Notes under the pieces: generated by a model
What the model was told of the DNA's origin: nothing
Databases searched by the model: none
Seen by the model: the letters and a program-made list of their open reading frames with translations, nothing else
Made by a program: the position numbers and the translations under genes
Shown: in pieces, positions 1 through 12,329 of the stretch
Layout of the letters: each line of letters opens with the position of its first letter
How positions within the stretch are numbered: the stretch's first letter is position 1
Origin: Siphonodentalium dalli
Lineage: Eukaryota; Mollusca; Scaphopoda; Gadilida; Siphonodentaliidae
DNA length: 64,000 nucleotides
Assembly (NCBI GenBank): GCA_032622095.1
Contig: CP136069.1
Span: forward strand, 124,361,950 to 124,425,949
Direction: 5' to 3'

Positions 1-322
1 ACGCTGCGATTACAATCGTTAGTGGGGAAAATCGCAGGTGGAGCATCCATTGCGCATGCTCACGACATTAATATCGCAGCCATATCGTAGCGATCAAGCA
101 ATGTTTTATGTTTACCAGGAAAATCGTGGCATGACCTTGGCAACGCGCGCGATCGTAGCTGTCACGTGATCATGGTCGCACTGGTCTCACAATTTACATG
201 CTAGCATGTCCACGACCACGTGGATAAAATCGTAGATTCAGACATCGCAGAACCGTAGCGTCTGCGGGCAAGCCACTTATCTCCTCCTGCGAGTTTCCAC
301 ACTTACGATTTTAATCGCAGCG
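1..322. mobile_element. Inverted-repeat (MITE-like) element cut by the left edge
   Basis: Positions 1-43 (GCTGCGATTACAATCG..) are the imperfect reverse complement of about 281-323 (..CGATTTTAATCGCAGC). The right arm continues into GTCTGCGATGG, so the left arm probably starts about ten bases outside the window. The interior is unusually GC- and CpG-rich for this window. No coding sequence is visible, and the transposase class is unknown. Confidence 0.6.
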
Positions 323-1851
323 TCTGCGATGGCACTAAATGTTATATTATCTATATAATTGTGATATATATATGTACGAATGAGGAACAAAATATGTTTA
401 CACTATAAACAATAACATCCGATTAAACGTGTATGGCAGACGCCTATATATAGGTTTGTAAGAAAAACGAAAAATGAAAACAAGTTTAACTACTTTTGGT
501 GCACCACTCCCATTATCACCATTAACAACAACAATTTGTAAAGCAACTTTGGTGCGTCCTCTGTTTATCAACTTCATCATTTACGCTGACAAAACCACTT
601 TGATAACATTGAATCAGACAACAGATTCCGTGTGCAATGGAGATGATTACGTATTAGTTTAGTTGAAATCGGCGACAAAACGTTCTTATCGATATTTTTG
701 ATCCCGCGATAATTAACGTGCACATCGCTACTTATCTATATATCTTTAAACCACGCCATTATTTATATTATTGAGGTGATTATATTTAAGTTTGGCGGGA
801 AAAACATTTCATCGAATTTTGTCCCCCCCCCCCTGTCAGCCCTGACTACGACCTCGTCACTGGAATTTTTGTACGAAGACATGTAGATTTTTTGGAGATA
901 TGTTTGATGTCCGACGTGGAAGTCAAAAGAATTGCATTTTTGGACGCCCTAAACAAAACTATCTACACATAATTATCACGCGCCACACATTGGTGATCCA
1001 CGAAAAGCCAAACGATTCTGTGTTGTGGTCAGGGACGTTGTGGAAAGAGGGATTCCGTTCAAAATATGGTGCCGAACATTTGCAAAATAAGGTCACCAGA
1101 CGGTGCCTTTAGTGACACTATCTCGCACAACTGGCTAGCGTCATCAAATTCACCCCCTGGGGACCTCATTCTGCTTAGGCCTCATGTTCTCTGAAAAGTT
1201 TTTTAGTTTCTTTAGAAATTTTCTTTTTCTAGTTTTAGTTTAGTCTTCTATATCCCCAGAGACACATATAGTCGAGGCGCACAATGGGTGCATATCACCA
1301 CCTGGGAGTTAAATCTGAGTCCAGATTTCCTATAGCTGATGCGGCCATGCAAAATGATGTCACCAAAGGATGCACTTGGTGACGCTAGTCCGCTGTGTGT
1401 GCTACCGTCACTAAATTCACCCTCTGTGGACCTCATTCTGCAAATGTCCAGCACCAGATTTTCAGGGATGTGTCCAACTCAGACAATCGATATTTGAACC
1501 TTACTGGGCGAAACTCCTTGCCAAGTGAGGGAAATACCTTTTGCACCACTGTTGGGTTAGTCTTTCTTTAACACTACCGACCTATATATAACATCCGACA
1601 TTTCCCAACCGATGGCCACCTCAGTCCAACTGTTGACCGATAATATTCTACTTTCGGTCTAAAACAACAAATATCACTCTAACTATTGGTCGAAATTGAT
1701 GGCTGTGTGGCGACGACCAGTTAGGTCACGTCACCGCCAGGATTGTGTACGTACATAGCACTATGTGTATGGTTGTCCATGTAGTGTCAATAACGTATCT
1801 ACTGAACATTCATTCCAAGATATTAGTGAGTATAGTTTCATAAATACTTAC
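323..1851. other. Non-coding flank with a dispersed repeat
   Basis: No convincing gene. There is a C tract at 823-833. Two related copies of a dispersed repeat occur at about 1108-1175 and 1375-1475; they share TTCACCC..TG.GGACCTCAT and are found again at about 61690-61797. A GluN3 exon for S2 was sought here on the minus strand and not found. Confidence 0.6.
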
Positions 1852-2878
1852 CCGGGGATCGACAATGTTGGTGAATTTAATCCCAGCATGTTTCCCGGCA
1901 ATGAAAGCGGCCAGGTTAGCAGTATAACTTGCTATTATGAAAATGGCGGCGAAAGCCCAGAAGTTTTGCATCACTTTGCTGGGCCATGCCTTAGGCGACT
2001 TCGTTTTCACAGTATGACCGAATAACACCGAATACACCATAGTCAAACCGGAAGCCATGGTGTAGTTTGATTTCCTCTTCCGGCCCCACGGATTTAACCC
2101 GAAAGGACTATTCCACTCGAATAATGCCATAGCCACAGCTGTTAGTGTGCCACTGACGAAGATTGCGAACCACACTTTCGGATCGAAAGGCTCCAAGAAG
2201 GCATCCATAGGTGTCTCTCTCATTTGCTCAGAATATAACACAGAAAATCCAGAATAGAAATAAGGACTTGTAAAGTCTATAACACGCGCGCGTGGTGTAG
2301 TAATACTCATGGCGGCCACTGCCATGTGTGCAACTCCAGATTTTAAATCACGAATCATACCATTCCACGAACCATTAACTAGCGAACCATACGTCTTATC
2401 ATAAGCAATATATAGTGTGAAATCGAAATCCAAATCACTTGATAATCGATTTAGAAGATCTATTGATAAACCACGACAGCAACTTATGGTGTATCGAGTC
2501 GAGTTCCGTATTCCCGATTCGAAATCACGAATAGTTAACTTAATTTCCCAATCAGGCATTTCAGATATGTCTAAACACGTTGTTTCTGAAACACATTCAC
2601 TATAATCAGCGTTGGGCTGTTCAACTACAACAAATGGTTTAACGGGGTTAGTCACTATGGAATAACGCTTCCGACTAAGCCGTCCGCCATTTGGGTGTGC
2701 GTCACCGGGCCATATTATTCCCAGCGGTTTTATATTGTTTGACTGCATATACCCTAGATCTCGCCACACTTTTCGCTTCCCATCGTCGATGAGGTTCTGT
2801 ATCCGGAAGCTAATAGAACGCAGACTCCCGTCGGTATCAAATTCGATTGGCTGATCATATGAGATGTTTATCACTTTT
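1852..2878 (-). CDS. GRIN3-like: NMDA-type glutamate receptor subunit 3-like (GluN3), exon with S1, M1, pore loop and M3
   Basis: This internal exon encodes part of a ligand-gated cation channel subunit of the postsynaptic membrane; GluN3 subunits bind glycine. It has 1027 nt: one base finishing a split codon, then 342 codons. In those codons, residues 1-40 end the amino-terminal domain. The S1 ligand-binding half follows, with a CC pair at 133-134 in the 'CC.G..IDLL' motif and a ligand-contacting Arg at 196. M1 lies at about 234-253, then 'EWNSPFGLNP'. The pore loop at about 272-290 has Gly287 where GluN1/GluN2 have Asn, as in vertebrate GluN3. M3 at about 303-328 carries the hallmark SYTANLAAF (317-325). 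Possible N-glycosylation sites are at N4, N125 and N168. The acceptor is TTTCATTTCAG before 2878 and the donor is GTAAGT at 1851-1846, right after '..DPR', where NMDA receptor genes often have an intron. The acceptor phase matches the exon at 41493-40895. S2, M4 and the tail are off the left edge. Family is certain; GluN3 over GluN2 rests on Gly287 and the S1/pore wording. Confidence 0.93.
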
Positions 2879-3298
2879 CTGAAATGAAATAAAAAGATGA
2901 TCATATTTAAAATAAGAAACAGCACGTTATTTTCCTCGGCATAGTATGACATTAGTACTCTCGCAGCCCAATGTTTATGTTCTAAAATGACTCTAAGATG
3001 CCCGATATATATCACTGTTACGAAATAACGGACATGTATGAAGAATCACGCCACAAAGAGACACATTTCTGGAACAATATAGAAAATATACTTGAAAGGG
3101 TGTGTGGGTTTTGTGTTCAATTTTACAAAGTCAGCCCAAAGTTTCACACAAGAGGGATAATCCCATAGATGGCCTTTTTCTCATCCAGTATATGCAACAA
3201 CGTATTTGAATGCCTAAATCGACTTCCTACAATTGTCATGTTGACGCCTGGATGAACAATAAGGGCTGATTCGTCATCTCCAGTTTAACCATGTCTAT

Positions 3299-3514
3299 AA
3301 TGAGTGGATTCTCCCACTCAGTTATAAAAGTAACATAGGAACAGTGTATTATTCATTTGGACTAATACAAGAGCTTAATGTTCCATAGTCGTTGGTGGGA
3401 AATGTTCAGATAATGAGTTCAACAATGGTGGCTTGTTGAATATATTATCTGAACATTTCCTACGGGAACTACTCGTCGATGTGTAGTTAGCAGAGAAAGC
3501 GTTAACATTCCGAG
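3299..3514. mobile_element. TTAA-type MITE, family T4 (copy 1, degraded)
   Basis: Family hallmark: an internal hairpin made of AAATGTTCAGATAAT..AGTTCAACAA and its reverse complement, here at 3399-3461. The flanks carry TGGATTCTCCCACTCAG on the left and GGGAACTACTCGTCGATG on the right, as in the other copies. The terminal TTAA survives on the right as GTTAAC near 3510. Confidence 0.65.
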
Positions 3515-4089
3515 CATAAACCGGGTTTAAACTTACATTAAGGGAGATGTCAAGTGACCAATTTTGAATGGGGATTTCCATGCAAATCTGCTGAGCAAAA
3601 GTTACAGTGTTGCACATACTTCTGAGTGTGACTTGATGTGGAAATTGTTGGTCGCGTATTGTTCCATTATAATATTGGTGTATTTATTTTTGAATTTTAT
3701 GTTGATTTATGTTGACATATGATGTAATTCCAGAAAACAAATTCTCAAAAATATATTTATTGCAAAATGTTATAATTTACCTAGCGTACCTGCCAGTTAA
3801 ATATAATGACGGTTTAATGATAATGCCTGCTTTGGTTTCCGGACAACTGTTTCATAAATAACTTTTGCGCCGGAGATTTTCATGGAAATCCTAATTCAAA
3901 TTTGTTCACGTCACGTCACCCCCACCCCCTTAACAGTGTAGCTTAGCAGAAGTCAAAAGGGGCACATGTAGTCTTTCGGAGACTAGTTGACTGACAACTC
4001 TATTCGGCGAGACGATAGTATGTATTGTTACGCAATAGTAGAGTTTGACTTCGTAAATCATTGGGATTTAGAATTAACTGGTTAACCCC

Positions 4090-4265
4090 AAATTCGCGTT
4101 CGTAACGCCACAACGAACTGTTGCCGGCCCCGAATGAACAGTTGCCCGGTTTGCAATCACGGTCAGCTTTCGTGACGTCACGAGCGAACTGTTGACTGGC
4201 TCCGAGCGAACGAACTGTTACATGGTTTGCAATTTCCGTGACGTTTCGGCTATTTCGGGTTTCGT
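4090..4265. repeat. Degenerate repeats of a GAACTGTTGCC motif
   Basis: CGAACTGTTGCC, GAACAGTTGCCC, CGAACTGTTGACTGG and CGAACTGTTACATGG recur with GGTTTGCAAT and GTGACGT(C/T). The same GAACTGTTGCCC words form the loop of the hairpin just downstream (4338-4496), so both may belong to one element. Confidence 0.5.
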
Positions 4266-4337
4266 TTTTTAATTATTTAAAGAGTGTGATTAATTAGCAA
4301 TGACCTGATTATATACAAGTAAATGTATTGTGCAACA

Positions 4338-4496
4338 AAGCAATTATTTCATGTGTCTTTTGGGAACAGGCAAAATTGTTGTCCCTCGGTATCAGGAATG
4401 ACTATCGAACTGTTGCCCTCGGCCTTCGATTGTCATTCCTGATACCGAGGGACAACAATTTTGACTGTTCCCAAAAGACACATGAAATAATTGCTT
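4338..4496. repeat. Long near-perfect hairpin (about 64-bp arms)
   Basis: 4338-4401 (AAGCAATTATTTCATGTGTC..) pairs with 4432-4496 (..GACACATGAAATAATTGCTT) almost base for base. The loop of about 30 bases contains GAACTGTTGCCC. No open reading frame. Likely a palindromic MITE or foldback remnant. Confidence 0.85.
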
Positions 4497-5017
4497 ACTG
4501 AAACTACCCTGTGACACAATCGGAACGCGCCCTCATACCGTGATTGACACAGCTCATGCGTGCTTGTCGTTGACTAGTTTAACTCAGTTATAGCAAGACA
4601 AAATCCAAGCCGATATTCGCACGACAGACACGCCCTCGGTCGGCACTATTTACAGCCCCGCCCATTTAACTAATTGCACAACAATGGACCTTTCCTCGGC
4701 TGTCAATTAAATATTTATTAACAGTTATGTTATATTAATCAGCGACTGGGCCAGTCGCTTGCTGCATTGATAATTATTTGTTCATCCTAATTTTTATATG
4801 AGCGCATACTTTGAGTGTCAAATAACCTACTTTAAAAACATTTTTGTTGTCAAATCAATAATTTAACGAAATGTCGATTTGAGTATAGTTTTGGAAATTC
4901 ATCAATGATTAGAACAGATTTTAATTTTGCGTGTCATTCGTCATATGTTTCACAATTGGAGACATTATTAACGAAGGTATGATTTCGGATGTATTATTGC
5001 ATATCAGGAAAATTAAT

Positions 5018-5373
5018 TTAAAATGATGTGAAACACTCCGGTATGGTGATCAAATACAAATGGAGAAAATCTTGTTCAAGGTAGTATTTTTTACAAATAG
5101 TATATTCAAATTGACAACACACACCGTCATTCTTATATATTAATTAAATACAGTGACTCTCGATGGCGAAATCATTTTTGCTAGTTTATCGCCGATAGAT
5201 GCGCCCCGAATCGAGTAGTAAATATTTACAATTGAGCGTAGTTCTGACGATGTTTTCTATGGAGTGGTATACGGTCGATGTTAGTAGAATGTTACGTCCC
5301 TCCAGTTATCATAGCGTCTGAATACTAACTTATCAGTTTCACGCACCCGAACAAGTACATAATATGTCTTTAA
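5018..5373 (+). mobile_element. TTAA-type MITE, family T2 (copy 1)
   Basis: Starts TTAAAATGATGTGAAACACT and ends ACATAATATGTCTTTAA. It is homologous along its full length to 62982-63357 and, reversed, to 38072-38433 and 25674-25957. All four are bounded by TTAA, the target site of piggyBac-type transposases. The interior shares GCCGATAGA.GCG.CCCGAATCGAG and TGTTTTCTATGGAGTGG. No coding capacity. Confidence 0.8.
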
Positions 5374-6394
5374 CTCTTGTGGTTTCCCCTAGACTCATAG
5401 CAACCGTACGCTCCTCCGACTAGTGAACATGATTGTGTGGAAGTCTCCATTGACAGCCATGGTTCAGAAAGGATTGAACTAACTAAACGGGGTGTTTTTG
5501 GACTGTCGATTTACATAGCTTAGGATTCCGTTTACGGTTATAAAACGCAACTGACAAAACAAACGTAACCTCATACAATTTACAAGTGTCACCGCTTCTC
5601 ACTGAAAGACATTCAGATAAAACATACGCGTTGTCTTAATCACCGATATAAAATGTTTAAGTATTGACACTTTTGTGTGCTGCGAACCGGTCGTAATCAA
5701 AATGACTATTCTTGACGCACCAGCGTCATGACAAATTAACATGACCAATTAACCATGAGTGATAAACTGAAGATGGCCTAAGAGAATGTTAAACCGCTCT
5801 CACCATCTCCAGTCGGACTGCTATTTCTGGACGATGGCCTACGTCATAAAAATATAAATTTTGTAATTTTTTAATATGTGCTGAGTATTCGTTGAAACAA
5901 ATTTGAAACGGCTGGGATGGCAAGAACTGTTGGCACAACAACATTATCAACACATAGAGCCCAGTGGTTAGTGTTTCCGACTTGTGTAATGGTGACAACG
6001 CACACCGGCACTGAAACGGAAATACAAGAACGGCTTTGTGCTATCTTTTGTTAAACGATATGACGGCGAACCTGCGTACAACTTTCATTCACATAATGCG
6101 CATAAGTTTGACCATTAATAATTGGACAATCCGTACCTAAATTTTCATTAATTAATGGTCAATCTTGCAACACGGCGGCACGTGAGCTTGGGATTGACCA
6201 CTAAATCACGACATATATAGATAATCCTGCATGTCAGCTTCATATTTACTCTGAAGGGTACTAACTCTATGAAGAATGTACCTTTACTAAATAACGGCGA
6301 TTGAAACACCACAATAGATCAACTCTGGTGAAATACAAGTCAAATTCTTCTATTGGATGGGTGGGTTTGGGGAATGCTTGTGGTAACGCTCTTT

Positions 6395-6502
6395 AAAAAC
6401 ACTTCTTAAAATATTTCCGTTATTTCGTCAAAACTACTTCTTCAAATATCTCCGTTATTTCGTCAAAAACACTTCTTCAAATATCTCCGTTATTTAGTTA
6501 AT
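6395..6502. repeat. Three tandem copies of a 38-bp unit
   Basis: Units read CACTTCTTCAAATATCTCC followed by GTTATTTCGTCAAAA, with the first copy slightly diverged. Related 'TTGGACAATC / GATTGACCAT' inverted words lie around 6110-6640. Confidence 0.75.
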
Positions 6503-6899
6503 ACAAATTAAATTAAATGATTAGCGTTAATGGTTCTTTCTAAATGGACAATCGACCACGCGTGCCCCGCGTGGTTGCGATTGACCATATATTAATGGCC
6601 TTTTTGGGTTCCGATTGTTCATTTATAAATGGCCAATCCTTAAAGAATTGCCTGCTTTCATTGAGCCTCCGATACACCGTGGTGGAGATATCTTTGTATA
6701 TGACACGACGAACGAACAGAGGGACGGTCAATTTAGTATAACCCCATTTTCCTTTCTCCGTTCGATCTATTCGTTGGAAGAAATTATCGCTCGGTGCCAG
6801 TTGAAAATGCAAATTGGATTCACGAGTAGAAGTTTGGACAGCAGCGCCATGACAAATGAGTATTGCTTCCTTGACTCCCAAGGGAGAATAGATTGATGC

Positions 6900-9650
6900 C
6901 AAATAACCCATTACGTGTCAAGTGTTCTGTGAAACACTTCAGGTTCTTGAGAAAGGTCGTGTTAAACAGCATTCAGTAAATATCAATTCCACCAAACCAT
7001 TGAGTCCATGACGGGAATTGCTTGTGAAGTGGTGTGCTGAAATAAACTGCCCTCTATTTGTCCCAAGAGTGTTTTACATAATTCTTACTGGGAGCAAACC
7101 TTCTTGCAAATACAATTTGAATCGGTGATATGGAGATCAATTAGATTGTGAACTACGGTATGACTGGAACGGTACGAGAGAGATGAGAGATCCCGGGATT
7201 GTAACCTGATTATATCAGCCAACTGGCTATGCTTTCGTTATAACATTAAGTAGGTCACGAGTGTCATCGCACAGGGGGACACATATCAGACCAAGCTCAA
7301 TTCATATCGAGTTTGCAATTTCAATCCGATACGTGTACGGGTATTGTGCGTATAGCTATCCGTACCCGCTCATGTTTGGTCATCGCTGTTTTACTGGTAT
7401 AAAGAATTTTGTCTATCGACTAGTAATGTATGGCGAGCCAACTGGACCAACATCTAGAGATATAGTAATTCACCTTCACTTTATTGGGAAAGGGTGAGCT
7501 TCTGGGTCAGTAACATTCATCAGGGACGGGACAATTGGAAGAAGTTTGTTGACTTTCCCCCCTCATTTTTGGTGCTCATACCACTGGGAACTTCTTATCA
7601 CATTTAGTCCAAATGACGGTTTAACGAATTTTTTAGCACCTGTGTTTTAATGAAAAATGAAAATTGAAAGTTTTCAAATACTGACGGATCGGTATTTCGT
7701 CTACATGTATTAAGAGTTTCCAGGTCAGTGCGTGACGAGAGTATGCTAGGTCAGCCTGTGTGGTCAAATTACACACTGCTAAATGGAAATTATAATGCAT
7801 CGATGTAGTGGACAAATATAGTAACCATTCAGAAGCTGATAGCTACTGCATATACTACCGGTAGCTATAGCTCAATAGTATAAGGCAAAATATGCATTCA
7901 ATTTTACAAAATGTTTTTACACATATCCAGTGAGATATCATTTTCCCATGTAAGCTACTATATTACATGAACCAAACATGTGTTTGAATATTTAGGTGTA
8001 ATACCCTTTTAGCTGATAGCATTAATATCTCAGGACAACAAACTCAATCTTTATGTTCGAGTCACTGCTGATATTTTGTAGACATGTCGTGACATATCAG
8101 TTGTTAAGCTCCAATTCAACTAGAGCTGACAAATTTTGAAATTAGATAAACACAGACATGAGATTTACCAGGCTGCAATTGGAACTATTATTTGATCAAT
8201 TGCTGATAATAGCAAGCTTAGGTCCACACATGGTACAAACAATTCGTAAATTTCTAACTATTTTCTGATTAGTCTGCCAACTAGCTCAGCATTATTCCAT
8301 ACCACTTTTGTTAGTCTATTTGGGGCAACTACTATTACACTAAATGATAATCAGTTACTATACCAGGCTTGGATACTTTAGGTGTTGTGGGAGTAACAGA
8401 TTTAGTCATCTGAGTGTATAGATATGCGACAGCTGGTCGCTCTTTTTCCATGCACACAATGATCTAAGCTTAAGGGTCTTAGTTTTATCAATAAAGGTAT
8501 ATTTATTTCAGTTTTACATTTCTCAAAGCTCTATGTTTATGTATCATAATCATCAAGGAATAACCTAATTTATTTCGGTCATATATACGTTTTCTAAACA
8601 GTTTTATTTCCAATATTGTAGAAGTTTTCACACTGGCCAAATGTCTATTTTTACTTATCTTGTTGAAAATAGATGATTCCAGATTTTGTTTTTCTAAAAA
8701 TGTCCATACCGGGTTCTTTCCGAATAGTGTCGGGAAGGAAGTTTTGTCACCGTCCCATATGCAACATGACATAGCGACTAATGTCCGTATGAGCGCAAAG
8801 TAACATCAATATGTTGTTATTATATTTATAATACGTTTTAAACTGTTACAAATGTAAAATACAGGGACAAAAGGTCTTTAGTAAAAACAATTGCATGACG
8901 TTGTAAAAAATGTGCGTTTTTTTGCCTCTTTGACCACCAACCCACCCCGGCATACCTTCCTGCAAATATTTTATTACCCCCCCCCCCCCGATATAGGCAC
9001 TATTTAATCTACTTCTTTATCGACACGATTTGCCAGATGAACGTTCTTTACAATGTGTTTCCAATTCAACGGAATAGCGAGTATATAAATACTCTAATGA
9101 TCTAGGGGCGCCTGCGGTGCATAATATACTATGGGTGGCGGGATGGGGTGGTGGGTGGGTACTACATAAATACTCTAATGATCTATGTGAATATTTAGGT
9201 CCTATGTCAACTTATTTCGCTGGTTCGTAAATTAAACTATCGAAACAAACGCAACGTAAATTTTGTTTTCAATTTCTAACTCATGTTGTATCAGGCAACA
9301 GTTGGAGTGTGATACACCCACACCCTCCGTGTCGCCACGCCCCTGAGATGGGAGATATCCAGTGCAGTTGCGATCTTTGTCAGCGTTGTTGCGTTAATTG
9401 CAGTATATTATGCGAACGCCTATGATAATCCTGCCGATAACTGACACACTTAGTACAATGTACGCAAAAACACGATGAGAACTTAGAATTTCTTACCAAC
9501 CATTTCTATTCCAAATTACTGCTCTTACTCGATAACAACCAATAATCGATTTGCACTTTGGCAAGAAACCACTGTGGACGATTACTGAACGAAACACTCT
9601 AAGGCAATTTTGGCATAAACTCTCGTGCCCCTGAGATAGACAAGAATCGA
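6900..9650. other. Intronic stretch without a recognised feature
   Basis: Apart from a C tract at 8977-8989, nothing was recognised. The short open frames look like chance in AT-rich DNA. Confidence 0.5.
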
Positions 9651-9659
9651 TTTGTTATA

Positions 9660-9960
9660 GGTTGTGTGACGCCGGGGGAGCATGATTTGCTTGGAGGAGT
9701 ACAGATGATCGTAATCAACATCATGATCGCCTGAGCTTCATACTTGACGACAATTTGTTGTCCCACTTGGCACATTTCTTTCCACGTATCGTATATATCG
9801 TGGGTTGTCCCATTAACACACTGATAGCCAGTGGCTATGGCTGTCTTTATTAATCCATCAGGACCATATAGCTATATAACAGTCGCGTAAATACATATAC
9901 GTTCGGTGGGGAATAGCGAATGCTGAAGATATATCCACGATATCACATTTGAAGGTCATG
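9660..9960 (+). repeat. Dispersed repeat, copy 1 (pair with 11580-11830)
   Basis: Shares ATCAACATCATGATCGCCTG, TTCATACTT..ACAATTTGTT and CCACTTGGCACATTTC.TTCC with 11580-11660, and continues through the ATCCACGATATCACATTT.GAAGGT words. The leader GGATGTGTGACGCC..GAAGCAT recurs at 10823 and 10994, so parts are reshuffled locally. Confidence 0.7.
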
Positions 9961-10539
9961 CTATGATGAAAGTGTCAGAGTGCTAATTTTTGGACAATTA
10001 TTACCGTGTTTATCTACATTGATTTTGCCGATATTCGTTTCTATAGTATTCGCGTTAGGTTCGTTTCTTTGTTAGATTAGGCTTTCTCTAAATTACAACA
10101 TTTATTTGTATTAATCAGCTGGCTATTCTTATGCAACTTGTTAATTCTTGCCCAAGCATGTGCTCATTAATTACCATTCATCGCACGTATTCTAAGCTTT
10201 ACTTTTAATAATAACTTATTTGTCGAACTGTTAATGCCATTGTGGTGATCGGATAATTTATAATGCAAATCTGTTAATCTAATCATGCGTCGTTAATTCA
10301 CACCTGTTCATGCTTTGTATATAAGAATTTGTAAAACTGTGATATGGCACTCTATGTTTTGGAATTCCAATATTCAGTCACGTTTCACCTATTACAACTG
10401 GAGGTCCAATTGTTTTGGTAAACTGGATTCCAACTATACCGGAATGTCCGTATATTTCTATTGTGTAAATAAATGCTAATTCCCCAGAAAGACTCAACCT
10501 TGATTCAACCCGAAATCAGCTCTATCAAAAAAGGAAGTG

Positions 10540-10900
10540 ATATTTTCTTGATTCGGGAAATTTCATAATTTGTTTTCATAGATGCCCGATGACAAAGACA
10601 TGGGCTGAGATGAGTTCAAGGTCACAGTGCCATAACCAAGTCCCAGCTGACCACCATAATATATTTGACACTGGCCGGTTTTCTGTCGATTGCTTCATGC
10701 TCCAGGTGACCAGGCTGTTTTTCCAATGGGCTAAAATATTTATGGCTGTTGTTTTGGGTTTTTTTATTCGTTGTAATATATGAAGGTATGCTGACGTTAT
10801 ATCCGTAAATTGAAAATTTAATAGGATGTGTGACGCCTAGAAAGCATAATTTGCTTGGATAAGTACAGATTGTCGTAATCAGCATCATGAGCGCATATTA
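10540..10900 (+). repeat. Dispersed repeat (pair with 21100-21410)
   Basis: ATGGGCTGAGATGAGTT, CATAACCAAGT..A.CTGACCACCAT and GATTGCT.C.TGCT align in order with 21100-21400 (about 70% by eye). The tail carries the GGATGTGTGACGCC block shared with the 9660 repeat. The open frames here are shadows of repeat sequence. Confidence 0.65.
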
Positions 10901-11040
10901 TTTATATTTATGGCTGCTGTTTTGTTTTTAGTTTCATGCTCCATTGTAATATATAAAGGTATGACGTTATATCATTAGATTGAATATTGAATAGGATGTG
11001 TGACGCCGGGGAAGCATGATTAGCTTGGTTGTGAACATTT

Positions 11041-11194
11041 AAGAAATGAATGTAGTGGGTGTGTGTTATTGTGGGTACGGCGCCGTGTCGTTGGGGTACA
11101 TTGTGTAAACCGCGAAGAGCGGTTTACTCTAAATGTACCCAGAACGACCACAGCGCCGTATCCACAATAACACACACCACTGCATTCATTTCTT
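11041..11194. repeat. Long hairpin with 70-bp arms and a five-base loop
   Basis: 11041-11113 pairs with 11118-11194. The outer ends are AAGAAATGAATG and CATTCATTTCTT, and the inner ends are GTAAACCGC and GCGGTTTAC around GAAGA. GTGTGTTATTGTGG and CGGCGC blocks match in both arms with few mismatches. No coding sequence. Likely a palindromic MITE. Confidence 0.9.
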
Positions 11195-11579
11195 ATATTT
11201 ATATAGCTTTTTGATTATTTATTCCCATAAAAAACTGAATGTATTCTTGTTTATTTTCACAAAATGGCCGATAACTTGACACGTAGCACATTAAGTACAA
11301 GCCCGATTTATGATTTCCAAACTCTTAGCTATGATAACGAGATCGATATAAATAACTGGTTTCAGAAGCAATTCGGCTGAACTTTGAAAAGCATGCCCAA
11401 TTATTCTGCTGACCACTTTTAGTGATTTGGTCAGATTAGGACAACAATTTGTAACTTCCTGTTCGTGTTACACTCGAGAGATCTCTGCATGTTTGGGATG
11501 TAAACAGGGTGATCCAATTGGAAGTTGACCAATCACAAAACAGGATTTAGTGTAACACAGACAGGCTATGTAAATATAT

Positions 11580-11830
11580 TATTGTAATCAACATCATGAT
11601 CGCCTGAGCTTCATACTTTACAATTTGTTCTCCCACTTGGCACATTTCCTTCCACGTATCGTAAATATACGTGAGTCGTCTCATTATCCCACTGATAACA
11701 ATTGGACATGGCTATCTTTGTTGGTCGATCAGGACAATAGAGCTAACAGTCCCGTTCATACACATACGTTTGAGAGTCCAGTTTATATATCCATGATATC
11801 ACATTTTGAAGGTTATGAGATGACACATAT
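11580..11830 (+). repeat. Dispersed repeat, copy 2 (pair with 9660-9960)
   Basis: Same ordered words as 9700-9960 (ATCAACATCATGATCGCC.. to ATCCATGATATCACATTTTG) with small gaps. Confidence 0.7.
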
Positions 11831-12017
11831 TATCTTGATTCTGGAAATTTCATATGTTTTTGTTTAAAGACGACCAAGTATAACTATTATTCTGTGTTTG
11901 ATCGCGTTCGTGTCATGTGTGATACCCAATTAGTTTCTGTTTTATTTTGCCTGGCCATGGAAAACGAATTTTTTTTTATTTTGGCTTCAAACCGGACCGT
12001 GTATCTTTAATGCATTT

Positions 12018-12267
12018 TTAACCCTGTAATGGGGTTCATGACGGGAGTTTCGCTGGTGCAACATTAAAGACCCCTGTGCCAGTGCATTATTTTATATATG
12101 CCAGTCTCCAATAGGGAGCCTGGTATATATAAGAGAATGCACTGCCTTACAAGGTCATGGTAAATAGTGTTAGGCCAATGTATTCTCTTATATATTCGAG
12201 TCTATCCGTGCATTGGCACAGATTTTTCGCGCAAAATTTCAGAAAGCTACATTCATGGAACGGTTAA
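12018..12267. mobile_element. TTAA-type MITE, family T1 (copy 1)
   Basis: Bounded by TTAACCC at 12018 and CGGTTAA ending at 12267, with the family words TTCATGACGGGAG, TGCCA.TGCATT.T.TTATAT and the reverse set AGAGAATGCACTG. Other copies are at 32572-32832, 38430-38601 and 55382-55781. TTAA flanks and CCC termini fit a piggyBac-mobilised element. Confidence 0.75.
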
Positions 12268-12329
12268 CTCACTGCATTCATTTCGTGCGTATTTAGGATG
12301 CTAGCAACACCTCACGATTGCGAGGAGGT

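Noticed and set aside
1765-2605. Plus-strand open frames opposite the receptor exon
   Set aside because: Antisense shadows of strongly constrained coding sequence.
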